Origin: Catenulispora yoronensis
Lineage (GTDB): Bacteria; Actinomycetota; Actinomycetes; Streptomycetales; Catenulisporaceae
Direction of reading: 5' to 3'
DNA: 64,000 nucleotides
Assembly (NCBI RefSeq): GCF_039531695.1
Contig: NZ_BAAAQN010000046.1
Coordinates: 43,521 to 107,520, forward strand
Below are positions 30,523 through 42,198 of the stretch, in pieces. A model generated the notes under the pieces. It was not told the DNA's origin. It made no database searches and saw only the letters and a list, made by a program, of their open reading frames with translations. A program made the translations under genes and the position numbers. Each line of letters starts with the position of its first letter. Positions within the stretch are counted from its first letter, which is position 1.

Positions 30523-31499
30523 CCGCCCAGCACGACCCGGCTCCGGACCCGATGAGCCCGGACCCCACGAACTCGGACCCCACGACCCCGGACCCCACGA
30601 CCTCGGACCCCACGACCCAGAGCCCTGAGCCGCTCAAGGCCCGCATCGCCGGAGCCCCGATCTCCTGGGGCGTCTGCGAAGTGCCCGGCTGGGGCCACCA
30701 GCTCTCCGCCGACCGCGTGCTCGCCGAGATGCACGACGCCGGCCTGGCCGCCACCGAGTTCGGCCCCGACGGCTTCCTTCCCGCCGACCGCGCGAAACGG
30801 CGCGCGCTGCTGGAAAAACACCGCCTCACCGCGATCGGCGGCTTCGTCCCGGCGGTGCTGCACGAACCCGGCCACGACCCCTGGCCCGCGGTGAAACAGG
30901 CTCTTTACACAGCCTTCACCGGCGGCGCCGACCTGCTCGTGCTGGCGGCCGTCACCGGCCGGGACGGCTACGACTCCCGGCCGGACCTGGACGACTCCGG
31001 CTGGCGCCGACTGTTCTGGAACCTGGACCGGGTCCGCGAACGCGCCGCCGAACTGGGCGTACGGGCCTGCCTGCACCCGCACGTCGGCACCATGATCGAG
31101 ACCGGCCGGGACGTGGTCCGGCTGCTGGAGCGCTCAGCCACCCCGCTCTGCCTGGACACCGGCCACCTGCTCATCGGCGGCGGCGATCCGGCCCGGCTCG
31201 CCCGCGAAGCCCCCGACCGGATCCTGCACACCCACCTCAAGGACGTCGACGCCGCCCTCGCCGTCCAGGTCCGCGACGGCACGCTGACCTACCACGACGC
31301 TGTGCGCGCCGGCCTCTACACCCGGCTCGGCGACGGCGACGCCGACATCGCAGGCGTCGTGGCCGCCCTGGAAGGGAACGGATATCAGGGCTGGTATGTG
31401 CTGGAGCAGGACACCGTCCTGGACTCCGAGCCCGACGACGGGACCGGCCCGCCGGACGCCGTGCGCGCCGGCGTCGCCTATTTGGAGAGCCTGCCATGA
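30519..31499 (+). CDS. iolE: Inosose dehydratase-like TIM-barrel protein
   Basis: A 326-residue xylose-isomerase-type barrel. APISWGVCEVPGWGHQL is the IolE opening, and LCLDTGHLLIGGGDP and HTHLKDVD carry metal-binding residues. It should dehydrate scyllo-inosose to the trihydroxycyclohexane-dione used by IolD. The first 35 residues are an Asp/Pro/Thr repeat (PTTSDPTTPDPTTSDPTT in essence) encoded by 12- to 15-bp DNA repeats and not part of the family. Coupled to genes on both sides by ATGA overlaps. Confidence 0.87.
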   Translation: MTAQHDPAPDPMSPDPTNSDPTTPDPTTSDPTTQSPEPLKARIAGAPISWGVCEVPGWGHQLSADRVLAEMHDAGLAATEFGPDGFLPADRAKRRALLEKHRLTAIGGFVPAVLHEPGHDPWPAVKQALYTAFTGGADLLVLAAVTGRDGYDSRPDLDDSGWRRLFWNLDRVRERAAELGVRACLHPHVGTMIETGRDVVRLLERSATPLCLDTGHLLIGGGDPARLAREAPDRILHTHLKDVDAALAVQVRDGTLTYHDAVRAGLYTRLGDGDADIAGVVAALEGNGYQGWYVLEQDTVLDSEPDDGTGPPDAVRAGVAYLESLP

Positions 31500-32440
31500 C
31501 CTATGACGTCGTCACCATGGGCCGCGTCGGCGTGGACGTCTACCCGCTCCAGGTCGGCGTCGGCCTGGAGGACGTCGAGACCTTCGGCAAGTTCCTCGGC
31601 GGCAGCGCGACCAACGTCGCCGTGGCCGCCGCCCGGCACGGCCGCCGCACGGCGGTCGTCACCCGGGTCGGCGACGACCCCTTCGGCCGCTTCGTCCGGC
31701 GCGCGCTGCGCGGATTCGGCGTCGACGACGCGTTCCTGGCGGAGGTCGCGGGGCTGCCGACCCCCGTCACCTTCTGCGAGATGTTCCCCCCGGACGACTT
31801 CCCGATCTACTTCTACCGCTGGCCCAAGGCCCCGGACCTGATGATCGCCCCGGACGAGCTGGACCTGGACGCCATCGCCGGGGCCGGAGTCTTCTGGGCC
31901 ACCGTCACCGGCCTGTCCGCCGAGCCGAGCCGCTCGGCGCACCACGCTGCCTGGCAGGCCCGGGCCCGCCGCCCGGCGACCGTGCTCGACCTGGACTACC
32001 GGCCCCAGTTCTGGGACTCGCCGGCCGCCGCCGGCCGGGCCGCGCGCGTGGCCCTGCCGCACGTCACGGTGGCCGTCGGCAACCTTGAGGAATGCCACAC
32101 CGCGGTCGGGGAGCGCGACCCGCACCGCGCCGCCGAGGCGCTGCTCGGACTGGGACCGGACCTGGCGGTGGTGAAGCTCGGCGCGGACGGGGTGCTGGCG
32201 CGTACCGCCGACACGACGGTGGAGGTGCCGACGCTGCCGGTGAAGGTGCTCAACGGCCTCGGCGCGGGCGACGCATTCGGCGGCGCTTTGTGTCACTCTC
32301 TGTTAGAAGGCTGGCCGTTGGAACGCGCGCTGCGCTTCTCCAGCGCCGCCGGGGCGCTCGTGGCCGCCCGGATCGAGTGCTCCACCGCGATGCCGACCAC
32401 CGCGGAGGTTCTCGCGGCGTTGGAGGACGGCGATGCGTGA
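31496..32440 (+). CDS. iolC: PfkB-family 5-dehydro-2-deoxygluconokinase
   Basis: A 314-residue ribokinase-fold kinase. It has the N-terminal substrate signature FGKFLGGSATNVAVAAARHG and the C-terminal catalytic signature VLNGLGAGDAFGGALCHSL with the catalytic Asp. Placement between iolE and iolD fits IolC, which phosphorylates 2-deoxy-5-keto-gluconate. Coupled to iolE (ATGA). Confidence 0.88.
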   Translation: MTYDVVTMGRVGVDVYPLQVGVGLEDVETFGKFLGGSATNVAVAAARHGRRTAVVTRVGDDPFGRFVRRALRGFGVDDAFLAEVAGLPTPVTFCEMFPPDDFPIYFYRWPKAPDLMIAPDELDLDAIAGAGVFWATVTGLSAEPSRSAHHAAWQARARRPATVLDLDYRPQFWDSPAAAGRAARVALPHVTVAVGNLEECHTAVGERDPHRAAEALLGLGPDLAVVKLGADGVLARTADTTVEVPTLPVKVLNGLGAGDAFGGALCHSLLEGWPLERALRFSSAAGALVAARIECSTAMPTTAEVLAALEDGDA

Positions 32441-32668
32441 GGTCGCGTCGCTCGGGTACCGCGGATTCGCCAGGCACCGCAGGCAAGCTGAATGCGACAA
32501 GCAAGTCACGCGCGACAGACCCGCCAGGCACGACAGGCACGCCAGGTATGACAGGCACCTTGAGCAGCCGGCCCGGCGGTGTGGCGTCGGGCCGGCCATA
32601 CCGGCGGCCTTCGCAGTGTCCGGACTCACTCGCGCATCGATCGTCGCTCCCGATCCCGGAGGTCGTCC
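32441..32668. repeat. Degenerate short repeats between iolC and the aldolase-like gene
   Basis: Multiple imperfect copies of the type GCCAGGCACGACAGGCAC lie between 32465 and 32565. The segment breaks the otherwise tight operon. The last 15 bases contain the GGAGGTC ribosome site of the next gene. No gene seen. Confidence 0.6.
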
Positions 32669-33558
32669 ATGCCTGATGTCGCGGCTCTGAGAAAGGTCCG
32701 TCGCACCAGAGCCCACCAACCCGAGGCGATCGCCTCCGCCGCCGCCCACCGCGCCCGCCGGCCCCTGCTCGCGGCCGGGGACCGGCTCATGCTGCTCGCC
32801 GCCGACCACCCGGCGCGCGGCGCGCTCGCCGTGCGCGACGACCCGCTGGCCATGGCCGACCGCGGCGAACTGCTCGACCGGCTGGTGGTGGCGCTGGCCC
32901 GCCCCGGCGTGGACGGCGTGCTCGCCACCCCGGACATCGTCGAGGACCTGCTGGTGCTCGGCGCCCTGGAGGGCAAGGTGGTCCTCGGCTCGATGAACCG
33001 CGGCGGCCTGGCCGGCTCGGTCTCCGAACTCGACGACCGCTTCACCTCCTACGACGCCGCCGGCATCGCCCGCTTCGGCCTGGACGGCGGCAAGATGCTG
33101 CTGCGCATCGACCTCGACGACGCCGACACCGTCGCGACGCTGGAGGCGTGCGGCCGCGCGGTCACCGAACTCGCCGCGCACCGGCGCGTGGCGATGATCG
33201 AACCCTTCATGGCCCACCGCGTCAACGGCCGTCTGCGCAACGACCTGTCGCCGCCGGCGGTGATCCGCGCCTGCGCGATAGCCGCCGGCCTGGGCACCAC
33301 CAGTGCGTACACCTGGCTCAAGCTCCCGGTGGTGGAGGACATGGAACGCGTGCTGACCGCCACCACCCTTCCGGTGCTGCTGCTCGGCGGCGACCCCGAC
33401 GGCGCGCCGGAGGAGACGTTCGCGGCCTGGGAGAAGGCGCTCGCGCTGGAGGGCGTCTACGGGCTGGTCGTCGGCAGGGCCCTGCTTTACCCGCCGGACG
33501 GTGACGTGGCCGCCGCCGTCGACATCGCCACCGCGCTGGTCAAGCCCGGGGGCGGCGT

Positions 33559-33562
<4 letters not shown>
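32669..33562 (+). CDS. Class I aldolase-like (Cgl0159/LacD type) inositol-catabolism protein
   Basis: A 297-residue TIM-barrel protein. The segments AGDRLMLLAADHPARGALAV, VVLGSMNRGGLAGS and TTSAYTWLKLPVVEDMERVL belong to the aldolase-like family found beside inositol genes in Corynebacterium and Streptomyces. It may replace IolJ in cleaving the phosphorylated intermediate, but that has to be treated as inference. Start ATG at 32669 after GGAGG. The stop overlaps the iolD start (ATGA). Confidence 0.75.
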
Positions 33563-35547
<1,985 letters not shown>

Positions 35548-35581
35548 CACCACAACGGTTACGGATGTGGAGGAGGCACGT

Positions 35582-36658
35582 ATGGAACGTATAGAACGTA
35601 TGGCGCGGAGATCGCGCTATTCAGCGGACCGGCTGCTCACGGCGCTGCTGGCGGTGGCGCTCCTGCTGGCCGGCTGCTCGTCGTCGGGCTCGCATCCCAA
35701 GGACTCGGCCGGGGGTTCCTGCCCCTACACCTTCGCCCTGATCACCCATGGCGACAACGGCAACTTCTGGAGCGTCGTCTACAAAGGCGCCAAGGACGCC
35801 GCGAAGGACACCGGCTGCAAGCTCTCCGAGACCTACGGCTCGCAGCAGCAGGGCCAGGCCGAGCCGGACGACAGCGCGGAGAACGCGCAGATCCAGGACG
35901 CGATCAACGCCAAGGTGAACGGCATCATCGTCTCCGACCACGCGCCGTCGGTGATGAACGCGACGCTGGCCGCGGCCGCCGACGCCGGGATCCCGGTGGT
36001 GCTGGTGAACGCCGGGTGCGACGACGCCGACATCGCCGCCGCCAAGGCCATCACCTGCGTCGGGCAGCCCGAACAGCTGGCCGGTAAGCAGGCCGGGGCG
36101 CGGTTCGCCAAGGAGAACGCGTCGAACGTGCTGTGCGTGGTCCACCAGGCCGGCCAGAACCTGCTCGACCGCTGCGACGGCATCGCCCAGGGCCTGGGCG
36201 TCGGCGCCAAGTGCGGCACCGGCGACGCCCCGGCGGCCGGTCCGGCGTGCACCGAGCTGATCCTGTCCACCCCGAACGCCGCGTCCAACCCGCAGCAGGC
36301 GATCGGGCAGGTGAGCGCCTACCTCCAGTCGCATCCCGGGGTCAACGCCGTGATGACGCTGAACAACGCGATCGGGCAGGCGCTGGTGGTGACCAAGCCG
36401 GCGACCGTGAAGATCGCCACCTTTGACCTGTCGCAGGACGTGCAGAACGACCTCCAGGCCTCGCCGCCGACGATGGACTTCGCGGTGGACCAGCAGCAGT
36501 ACCTCCAGGGCTACCTGCCGGTGCAGTTCCTCTACGTCTACAACAAGCACGAGGGCAACGCGGTCGGTGGCGGCACGACCGTGGCCAGCGGGCCGAAGCT
36601 GGTGGACAGCGGCAACGTCAAGTCGGTGGCGGCGGCGATCGCCGCCGGGGATGACTGA
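35582..36658 (+). CDS. Sugar/inositol ABC transporter substrate-binding lipoprotein
   Basis: A 358-residue lipoprotein: signal LLTALLAVALLLAGC with the lipobox cysteine. A periplasmic-binding-protein type 1 fold follows (ALITHGDNGNFWSVVYKGAK, INAKVNGIIVSDHAPSVMNA, GIPVVLVNAG). Position suggests uptake of inositol or a related cyclitol. ATG at 35582 after GGAGG; downstream permease start overlaps the stop. Confidence 0.88.
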   Translation: MERIERMARRSRYSADRLLTALLAVALLLAGCSSSGSHPKDSAGGSCPYTFALITHGDNGNFWSVVYKGAKDAAKDTGCKLSETYGSQQQGQAEPDDSAENAQIQDAINAKVNGIIVSDHAPSVMNATLAAAADAGIPVVLVNAGCDDADIAAAKAITCVGQPEQLAGKQAGARFAKENASNVLCVVHQAGQNLLDRCDGIAQGLGVGAKCGTGDAPAAGPACTELILSTPNAASNPQQAIGQVSAYLQSHPGVNAVMTLNNAIGQALVVTKPATVKIATFDLSQDVQNDLQASPPTMDFAVDQQQYLQGYLPVQFLYVYNKHEGNAVGGGTTVASGPKLVDSGNVKSVAAAIAAGDD

Positions 36659-37773
36659 TGGCGGAGCTGACTGACTTGACGGACCGGGCGGACCGGGCGG
36701 ACCTGGAGGACCGGGCGGATCCGGCGGACCGGGCGCCCACCGGCGCCGCGGCCTGGCTGGTCAGGGCTCTGCGACGGCCGGCGCTGGGCGCGCTGGTCGG
36801 GGCGGTCGCGGTGTTCGTGGTCTTCACCGTCACCGACAGCACCCCGAACCACCTGTGGCTGACCCAGACCGGGTTCCAGGCCTGGGCCCAGCAGGCCGCG
36901 TTCTTCGGCATCATGGCGGTTCCGGTCGGGCTGCTGATGATCGGCGGCGAGTTCGACCTGTCGACCGGCGGGATGACGGGTTTCTCGGCCATCATCATGG
37001 CGCTGCTGGTCGGCACCGAGCACTGGAACGCGTGGGCCGCGGTCGTGGCGACGTTCGTCTTCGGGGCGCTCGTCGGGCTGGTCAACGGGCTGGTGGTGAC
37101 GCGGTCGGGGCTGCCGAGCTTCATCGTCACGCTGGCCACGTACTTCGTGTTCCGCGGGCTGAGCGTCGGCGGTGTGCTGAAGGTGAACCACGGCAGCACC
37201 TCGATCGGGCTCAGCGGCACCAGCCATCCCGGGCTGGACAGCGCCCGGGACGTGTTCGGCGGCTCGTTCGCGCACAGCGATGCGTTGCGGCAGGGGTATC
37301 AGACCGCGATCTTGTGGTTCGTCGGCGTGACGGTGGCGGGCGGGTGGCTGCTGGCCCGGACCCGCTTCGGCAACTGGGTGTTCGCGGTCGGCGGCGATGC
37401 CGACGCGGCGCGCAAGATCGGTGTGCCGGTGGCGCGGACGAAGATCCTGCTGTTCATGGGGACGTCGACGGCCGCGGCGCTGGTCGGCGTGATCTCCTTC
37501 TCGCAGACTCGCACGGCCGTCTCGGAGCAGGGCGTCGGATACGAGTTCTACTACATCATCGCCGCGGTGGTCGGCGGCTGCCTGCTGACCGGCGGGCACG
37601 GTTCGGTGCTCGGGGCGGCGCTGGGGGCCTGCATCATCGGGATGGCGTTCCAGGGCGTGATCTATTCCGGCTGGGACAGTTCGTGGAACTTCACGTTCCT
37701 CGGCGTGATCCTGTTCCTGGCGGTGGCCGTCAATACTCTGACTTACCGGCGAGCGATGAGGGCGCGCGGATGA
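36658..37773 (+). CDS. Sugar/inositol ABC transporter permease
   Basis: A 371-residue membrane protein of the ribose-type permease family with about nine to ten helices and the conserved LLMIGGEFDLSTGGMTGFSA near helix 2-3 and VGGCLLTGGHGSVLGAALGA near the end. The first 30 residues are an Asp/Arg/Ala repeat (TDRADRADLEDRADPADRA) encoded by 9-bp units. Coupled to the binding protein and the ATPase genes. Confidence 0.9.
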   Translation: MAELTDLTDRADRADLEDRADPADRAPTGAAAWLVRALRRPALGALVGAVAVFVVFTVTDSTPNHLWLTQTGFQAWAQQAAFFGIMAVPVGLLMIGGEFDLSTGGMTGFSAIIMALLVGTEHWNAWAAVVATFVFGALVGLVNGLVVTRSGLPSFIVTLATYFVFRGLSVGGVLKVNHGSTSIGLSGTSHPGLDSARDVFGGSFAHSDALRQGYQTAILWFVGVTVAGGWLLARTRFGNWVFAVGGDADAARKIGVPVARTKILLFMGTSTAAALVGVISFSQTRTAVSEQGVGYEFYYIIAAVVGGCLLTGGHGSVLGAALGACIIGMAFQGVIYSGWDSSWNFTFLGVILFLAVAVNTLTYRRAMRARG

Positions 37774-38873
37774 ATGAGCGGGCGCCGCTTTTGGAGGCGG
37801 AGTCGGTCGGGAAGTATTTCGGGAGCGTGCAGGCGCTGCACGGCGTCTCCTTGTCGGTGCGCGCCGGGCAGGTGACGTGCGTGCTCGGGGACAACGGCGC
37901 CGGCAAGTCCACGCTCATCAAGATCCTGTCCGGCGTGTTCCCACCGGACGCCGGACAGGTACGGGTGGACGGTGCGCAGGTGCGGTTCCACAGCCCGCGC
38001 GAGGCCCGCGCCGCCGGAATCGCCACGGTGTTCCAGGACCTGGCGATGGTGCCGCTGATGGCGGTCTGGCGGAACTTCTTCCTGGGGTCGGAGCCGACCC
38101 GGGGCTGGGGGCCGTGGCGGCGCTTCGACGTGGCCGAGGCGCGGGAGCGGACGCGGGCCGGGCTGGCCGCGATGGGCATCGCGATACGCGACCCGGACCA
38201 GCCGGTCGGCACGCTCTCCGGCGGGGAGCGGCAGTCGGTGGCGATCGCCCGGGCGGTGCACTTCGGAGCCAGGGTGCTGATTCTCGACGAGCCGACGTCG
38301 GCACTGGGCGTGAAGCAGGCCGGGGTGGTGCTGCGGCGGGTGGCGCAGGCGCGGGAGCGGGGGTTGGGGGTGGTGTTCATCACTCACAACCCGCATCACG
38401 CGTATCCGGTCGGGGACCGGTTCGTGGTGCTGCACCGGGGGCGGCTGTTGGGGGACTACGCGAAGGAGGAGGTCACGCGGGAGGAGTTGGTGCGGTTGAT
38501 GTCCGGCGGGGCGGAGCTGGAGGCGCTCGGGCACGAGTTGGAGCGGGTGCCGGGGATCGACGTGGGGGAGGGGGAGGTGAGGAATCCGGGGTCTGCGACG
38601 GTTGACCGCGTGGCGTCCGGGCAGAAGGCAGGACTCGAAGCGGAACCCGACCCGGAAGCGACCGCGCCGGAGCGGTCCGCACGGGAGACTCCCGATGCCG
38701 CTGACGAATCCGCGTCGGAGGTGCGGGCGGCGCGCCGGCCTTTTGATGGATCGCTCGATGGATCGTTTGGCGGATCGCTTGGCGGATCGCTTGAGGGACC
38801 GCTCGACGGACCGCTCGATGGACCCGGGACCGATCCGCCACCGCCGGCTGAAGCGCTCGACGAACACAGCTGA
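37770..38873 (+). CDS. Sugar/inositol ABC transporter ATPase with repetitive C-terminal tail
   Basis: The first 250 residues form one complete ABC domain: Walker A GDNGAGKST, signature TLSGGERQSVAIA, Walker B LILDEPTSAL, and the switch His in FITHNPHHAYPVG. Unlike RbsA-type proteins it has only one domain, as in FrcA. The last 110 residues are low complexity and end with a tandem tract built from Asp-Gly-Ser-Leu/Gly-Gly-Ser-Leu/Gly-Pro-Leu units, encoded by 12-bp repeats. Coupled to the permease gene (ATGA). Confidence 0.88.
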   Translation: MNERAPLLEAESVGKYFGSVQALHGVSLSVRAGQVTCVLGDNGAGKSTLIKILSGVFPPDAGQVRVDGAQVRFHSPREARAAGIATVFQDLAMVPLMAVWRNFFLGSEPTRGWGPWRRFDVAEARERTRAGLAAMGIAIRDPDQPVGTLSGGERQSVAIARAVHFGARVLILDEPTSALGVKQAGVVLRRVAQARERGLGVVFITHNPHHAYPVGDRFVVLHRGRLLGDYAKEEVTREELVRLMSGGAELEALGHELERVPGIDVGEGEVRNPGSATVDRVASGQKAGLEAEPDPEATAPERSARETPDAADESASEVRAARRPFDGSLDGSFGGSLGGSLEGPLDGPLDGPGTDPPPPAEALDEHS

Positions 38874-38887
38874 TCGAAGGACCTGTC

Positions 38888-39922
38888 ATGCCCCTGCCAT
38901 TGCCTCGGCCGATGACCCTTGGCGCGATCCGCGTCGCTCGGGAGGCCGCCACGTTGATTCGGCGCTCTGCGCAACCTCGTCGGCTGCGGCTTCGGCCGTT
39001 CGCGGCTGATTCGGATTCTGATTTGGGTTCTGATTCGGGGGCGGGAGCGGATTCGGGCGAGGGGGCGGGTGTGGGGGCTGGTCCGGGTGCGAGGTCGGCT
39101 GCCGGTGCCGATTTGGTGGCCGGTATCGATCCGCGGGTGGAGCAGCTGGTGCGCTCCTGGCTCAAGGCCACCCACTCCGACCACGCGGTGGTGGGGGAGG
39201 AGGACGGCGGCCTGGAGGAGATGGACCTGTCGCGGCCTACGTGGTTCATCGATCCGGTGGACGGCGCGACCAACTTCGTGCGCGGGATCCCGCACTGCGC
39301 CTGTTCGCTGGCCTTCTGGGACGGTCAGCGGCTGGCGCTGGGGGTGGTGGCGGACGTGGCGCGTCGGCGGATCTACTGGGCCGAGGCCGGGCGCGGCGCG
39401 TACGAGGGGCACCGGCGGCTGCGCGCCTCGCCGGTGCGGCGGCTGGACCGGGCGGTGCTGGCGACGGGGTTCCCGCCGACCAGGGCGTTCGATCCGGACG
39501 ACAACTTGGCGGAGTTCTCGTCGGTGCTGCGGCGGTCGAGGGATGTGCGGCGGACCGGGAGCGCGGCGATCGATCTGGCGTGGGTCGCGGCCGGGCGGCT
39601 GGATTGCTATTGGGAGCAGCGGTGCGGGCCGTGGGATTGGGCGGCCGGGGTGTTGTTCGTGCGGGAGGCCGGGGGGAAGGCGACGACGTATGCGGGGTTG
39701 GAGTGGCATCCGGGGGATGCGGATCTGGTGGCTTCGAACGGGCCGGTGCATACGGCGTTGATCGAGTCTTTTGTGGATGCGCGGGTGGGGGCCGGGTTCG
39801 GGGTGCGGCCGCCGCAGGTGAGGGTGGGGAACGGGGCGGGGCTGGGGAATGGGGCGGGGGCTGCGAGGAAGAACGCGGATGCTGAGGACCCGGATGGGCG
39901 GTCGGGGTCGTCAGGTCGGTAG
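38888..39922 (+). CDS. Inositol monophosphatase-family enzyme
   Basis: A 344-residue Mg-dependent phosphatase with all three metal motifs: VVGEEDGG, WFIDPVDGATNFVRG, and CGPWDWAAGVLFVREAGG. It could supply myo-inositol from inositol phosphate or act on a related sugar phosphate. Between residues 40 and 75 there is a Ser/Asp/Gly-rich repeat insertion (ADSDSDLGSDSGAGADSG) not found in the family, and the tail is also low complexity. Last gene of the inositol cluster; its 3' end overlaps the convergent MFS gene by 12 bp. Confidence 0.88.
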   Translation: MPLPLPRPMTLGAIRVAREAATLIRRSAQPRRLRLRPFAADSDSDLGSDSGAGADSGEGAGVGAGPGARSAAGADLVAGIDPRVEQLVRSWLKATHSDHAVVGEEDGGLEEMDLSRPTWFIDPVDGATNFVRGIPHCACSLAFWDGQRLALGVVADVARRRIYWAEAGRGAYEGHRRLRASPVRRLDRAVLATGFPPTRAFDPDDNLAEFSSVLRRSRDVRRTGSAAIDLAWVAAGRLDCYWEQRCGPWDWAAGVLFVREAGGKATTYAGLEWHPGDADLVASNGPVHTALIESFVDARVGAGFGVRPPQVRVGNGAGLGNGAGAARKNADAEDPDGRSGSSGR

Positions 39923-41329
39923 CTCTCGCAGTTTGCGGATGGGCGAGGGGAGTATGCACAGGACCGCGAGCGTGGAGCCGATCGTCGAGATCCACAGGGA
40001 GCTGCGGACTGAGACGGCTGAGGCCAACCAGCCGCCGGTGAGCGCGCCGATCGGTCGGATGCCGTAGTTGACGGTCTGGAGGACGCCGGAGATGCGCGAG
40101 CGGAGCGTGTCGGGCATGACGGCGGTGACGTAGGCGCCGGCCGAGGTGTCGAGGACCATGATCGCCATGCCGGTGAGGAACTCGGTGGCGAACAGCATCA
40201 GCACTATGACGCCCTTGGGCCCGGCGGCGAGCGGGACGAGCGCGTGGGGCGCGGCGAACGCTACGCAGCCGACGACGATCGAGGTGCCGATACCGATCCG
40301 CGCGACGACGCGGCTGGTCAGCGTCGCGCCGACCAGCCCGCCGACGGCGCCGGCGCCGAGGACGAGGCCGAGGAGGCCGGGAGAGATGTGGAGGTAGGTG
40401 ACGGCGTAGAGGACGAAGAGGGCTTGGAAGATGAAGTCGAAGAAGTTGAGGACCGCGACCGCGCCGAGGAGCGCGCGGATGCCGGGGGTGCGGAGGACCC
40501 AGGTGAGGCCACTGAGATAGCCGGCGGCTCCTTTTTGAGGTCGTTCAGGGGCCGGCTCGACGGGGGAGATGCGGCTGAGGGCGAGGGCCGAGGCCAGATA
40601 GCTGAGGGCGTCGGCGACGAGGGCGAAGGGGGCTCGGCAGAGCTGGACCAGGAGCCCGCCGAGGCTGGGACCGCTGCAATAAGCGAAGGCGCGGCTGCCG
40701 TTGTTCCACGCCGAGGCTTCGACGAGGTCCTTGGGCGGGACCATGGCGGCGAAGAGGGTGTTGTCGGCGACGGAGAAGAAGACTTGGAGGACGCCGATGA
40801 GGAGGGAGGTGATGAGGAGCTGGGCGAGGGTGAGGACGCCGAGGGCGTAGGCGAGGGGGATGGAGGCCACGGCGGCGAAGCGGCCGAGGTCCGCGATGAG
40901 CATGATTTTGCGGCGGCTGGGGCGGCGGTCGGTCCAGATGCCGATGGGGATGGAGAGGAGGAGGGCGGGGATCATCGGGGCGGCGGTGAGCCAGGCCATG
41001 GTGGTGGGGGTGGCGGTGAAGAGGAGGATGGCGGTCAGGGGGAGGGCTATGCGGTGGATTTCGTCGCCGGTGAGGGAGATGGTGTGGCCTAGCCAGAAGC
41101 GGCGGAAGGTGGGGTTTTGGGGGGTTGGGGGGTGGGGGTGGGGGAGGCGGATGTGGATGTGGATGTGGAGGTGGGATTTTTTGGGGAGGTGGAGTTTTTT
41201 GCTGCGGTGGAGCTTTTTGGGGTGGTGGAGCTTTTTGGGGTGGTGAGGGTGGTCGGGAAGACTGGTTGTGGGGTTTTCGGCCGAGTCTTTGGTGGCTTTG
41301 GTGGTTTTGGAGGTGGTGGCGGCGCTCAT
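39911..41329 (-). CDS. MFS transporter with histidine-rich cytoplasmic tail
   Basis: A 472-residue transporter of the MFS_3/enterobactin-exporter-like group: FRRFWLGHTISLTGDEIHRIALPL, IPIGIWTDRRPSRRKIMLIADLGR, and twelve hydrophobic stretches. The first 70 residues are hydrophilic and contain 13 histidines between residues 27 and 66, in units such as HHPKKLHHPKKLH and HLHIHIHIRLPHPHP. This could bind Ni, Zn, Co or Cu, so metal or metallophore export is possible. Start overlaps the regulator stop (ATGA). Confidence 0.85.
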   Translation of the reverse strand: MSAATTSKTTKATKDSAENPTTSLPDHPHHPKKLHHPKKLHRSKKLHLPKKSHLHIHIHIRLPHPHPPTPQNPTFRRFWLGHTISLTGDEIHRIALPLTAILLFTATPTTMAWLTAAPMIPALLLSIPIGIWTDRRPSRRKIMLIADLGRFAAVASIPLAYALGVLTLAQLLITSLLIGVLQVFFSVADNTLFAAMVPPKDLVEASAWNNGSRAFAYCSGPSLGGLLVQLCRAPFALVADALSYLASALALSRISPVEPAPERPQKGAAGYLSGLTWVLRTPGIRALLGAVAVLNFFDFIFQALFVLYAVTYLHISPGLLGLVLGAGAVGGLVGATLTSRVVARIGIGTSIVVGCVAFAAPHALVPLAAGPKGVIVLMLFATEFLTGMAIMVLDTSAGAYVTAVMPDTLRSRISGVLQTVNYGIRPIGALTGGWLASAVSVRSSLWISTIGSTLAVLCILPSPIRKLRELPT

Positions 41330-41997
41330 GAGGCACTGCCGTGTTGGGGTTCGGTGGGGTGGGTCGGTGATGGTGATGGTGATGGCGAGTCTGGGGCGGT
41401 GAGCCCTTCGGCCGCGTGGTCCTTTCGGAACGCGATCCGCAGCAAGTGCACCAGTTCGGCGCCCTCAGGCCGGGTCTCCGGCGCGACGTTGCGTGTGTAG
41501 AAGGGCTGGACCAGCTTGTCGAAGGCGTCGTAGAGACCGGTGAGTTCGTCAGGGGTCAGATAGAGGAGGAGGTCGCCGAACTGCTCGGCGTCCTGCCACT
41601 CGGGAGACAGCCGGTCTGTGGTGCGTAGGGCACGCGCCAGGTGCTCGAAGTATTGGCCTGCCAGATACACGCGCAGGTCGGTCGCGGCGGCGGCGGCCGC
41701 GGGTTCCAGTCCGCGAGGGACGTCGGTGAATTGGGTGGTGGCTCGCCATGGCTTTTGACGCCCTGGGCCTGGGACTTCTTCGACGATGCCGTACTTGGCG
41801 AGCATTCGTAGGTGGTAGCTGCAACTGGCTACTGATTCGCCGGTGAGTTCGGCGGCGCGGGTGGCGGTGAGGGGGCCTTCGGTGCGGAGGAGGCCGACCA
41901 GGGCCATGCGGGTGTGGTGGGTGTAGGCGCGGATTGCTTTGGGGTCTGTTAGGCGGAGGACGTCTGGGTCTTCATGTTCGTGGGCTGAGGTGGGCAT
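41326..41997 (-). CDS. ArsR-like winged-helix regulator of the His-rich MFS gene
   Basis: A 223-residue regulator: DPKAIRAYTHHTRMALVGLLR, then RAAELTGESVASCSYHLRMLAKYGIVEEV, followed by a helical effector domain. Closely similar in layout and wording to the regulator at 59517-60134 (RCAELTGESVANCSYHLNTLAKYGYIEAV). It is coupled to the MFS gene and probably represses both through the CTAAAGGTT sites upstream. Confidence 0.85.
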   Translation of the reverse strand: MPTSAHEHEDPDVLRLTDPKAIRAYTHHTRMALVGLLRTEGPLTATRAAELTGESVASCSYHLRMLAKYGIVEEVPGPGRQKPWRATTQFTDVPRGLEPAAAAAATDLRVYLAGQYFEHLARALRTTDRLSPEWQDAEQFGDLLLYLTPDELTGLYDAFDKLVQPFYTRNVAPETRPEGAELVHLLRIAFRKDHAAEGLTAPDSPSPSPSPTHPTEPQHGSAS

Positions 41998-41998
41998 G

Positions 41999-42045
41999 TT
42001 TCTAAAGGTAGCTTTCTAAAGGTTTGCTTGCAAGGGAACCTTTAG
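41999..42045. promoter_or_regulatory. Operator/promoter region of the ArsR-like/MFS operon
   Basis: Two direct TTTCTAAAGGT copies (41999-42009 and 42014-42024) overlap an inverted repeat CTAAAGGTT (42016-42024) / AACCTTTAG (42037-42045). The site begins 2 bp upstream of the regulator start. Confidence 0.65.
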
Positions 42046-42198
42046 GTGGGGTGGGGTGGGGTGGGGGAAAGTCAAAAGCCAGTCAAAAGCTGGGTAAAGC
42101 AGGCGCCTCCGGCGGGGGCCTCGGATCCCTCGGGGAACTGGCGCCGGCTCCATAGGGGGGTAGCTGCTAGTCCCTGCGCTGGCGGTTTGTGAGGTGGG

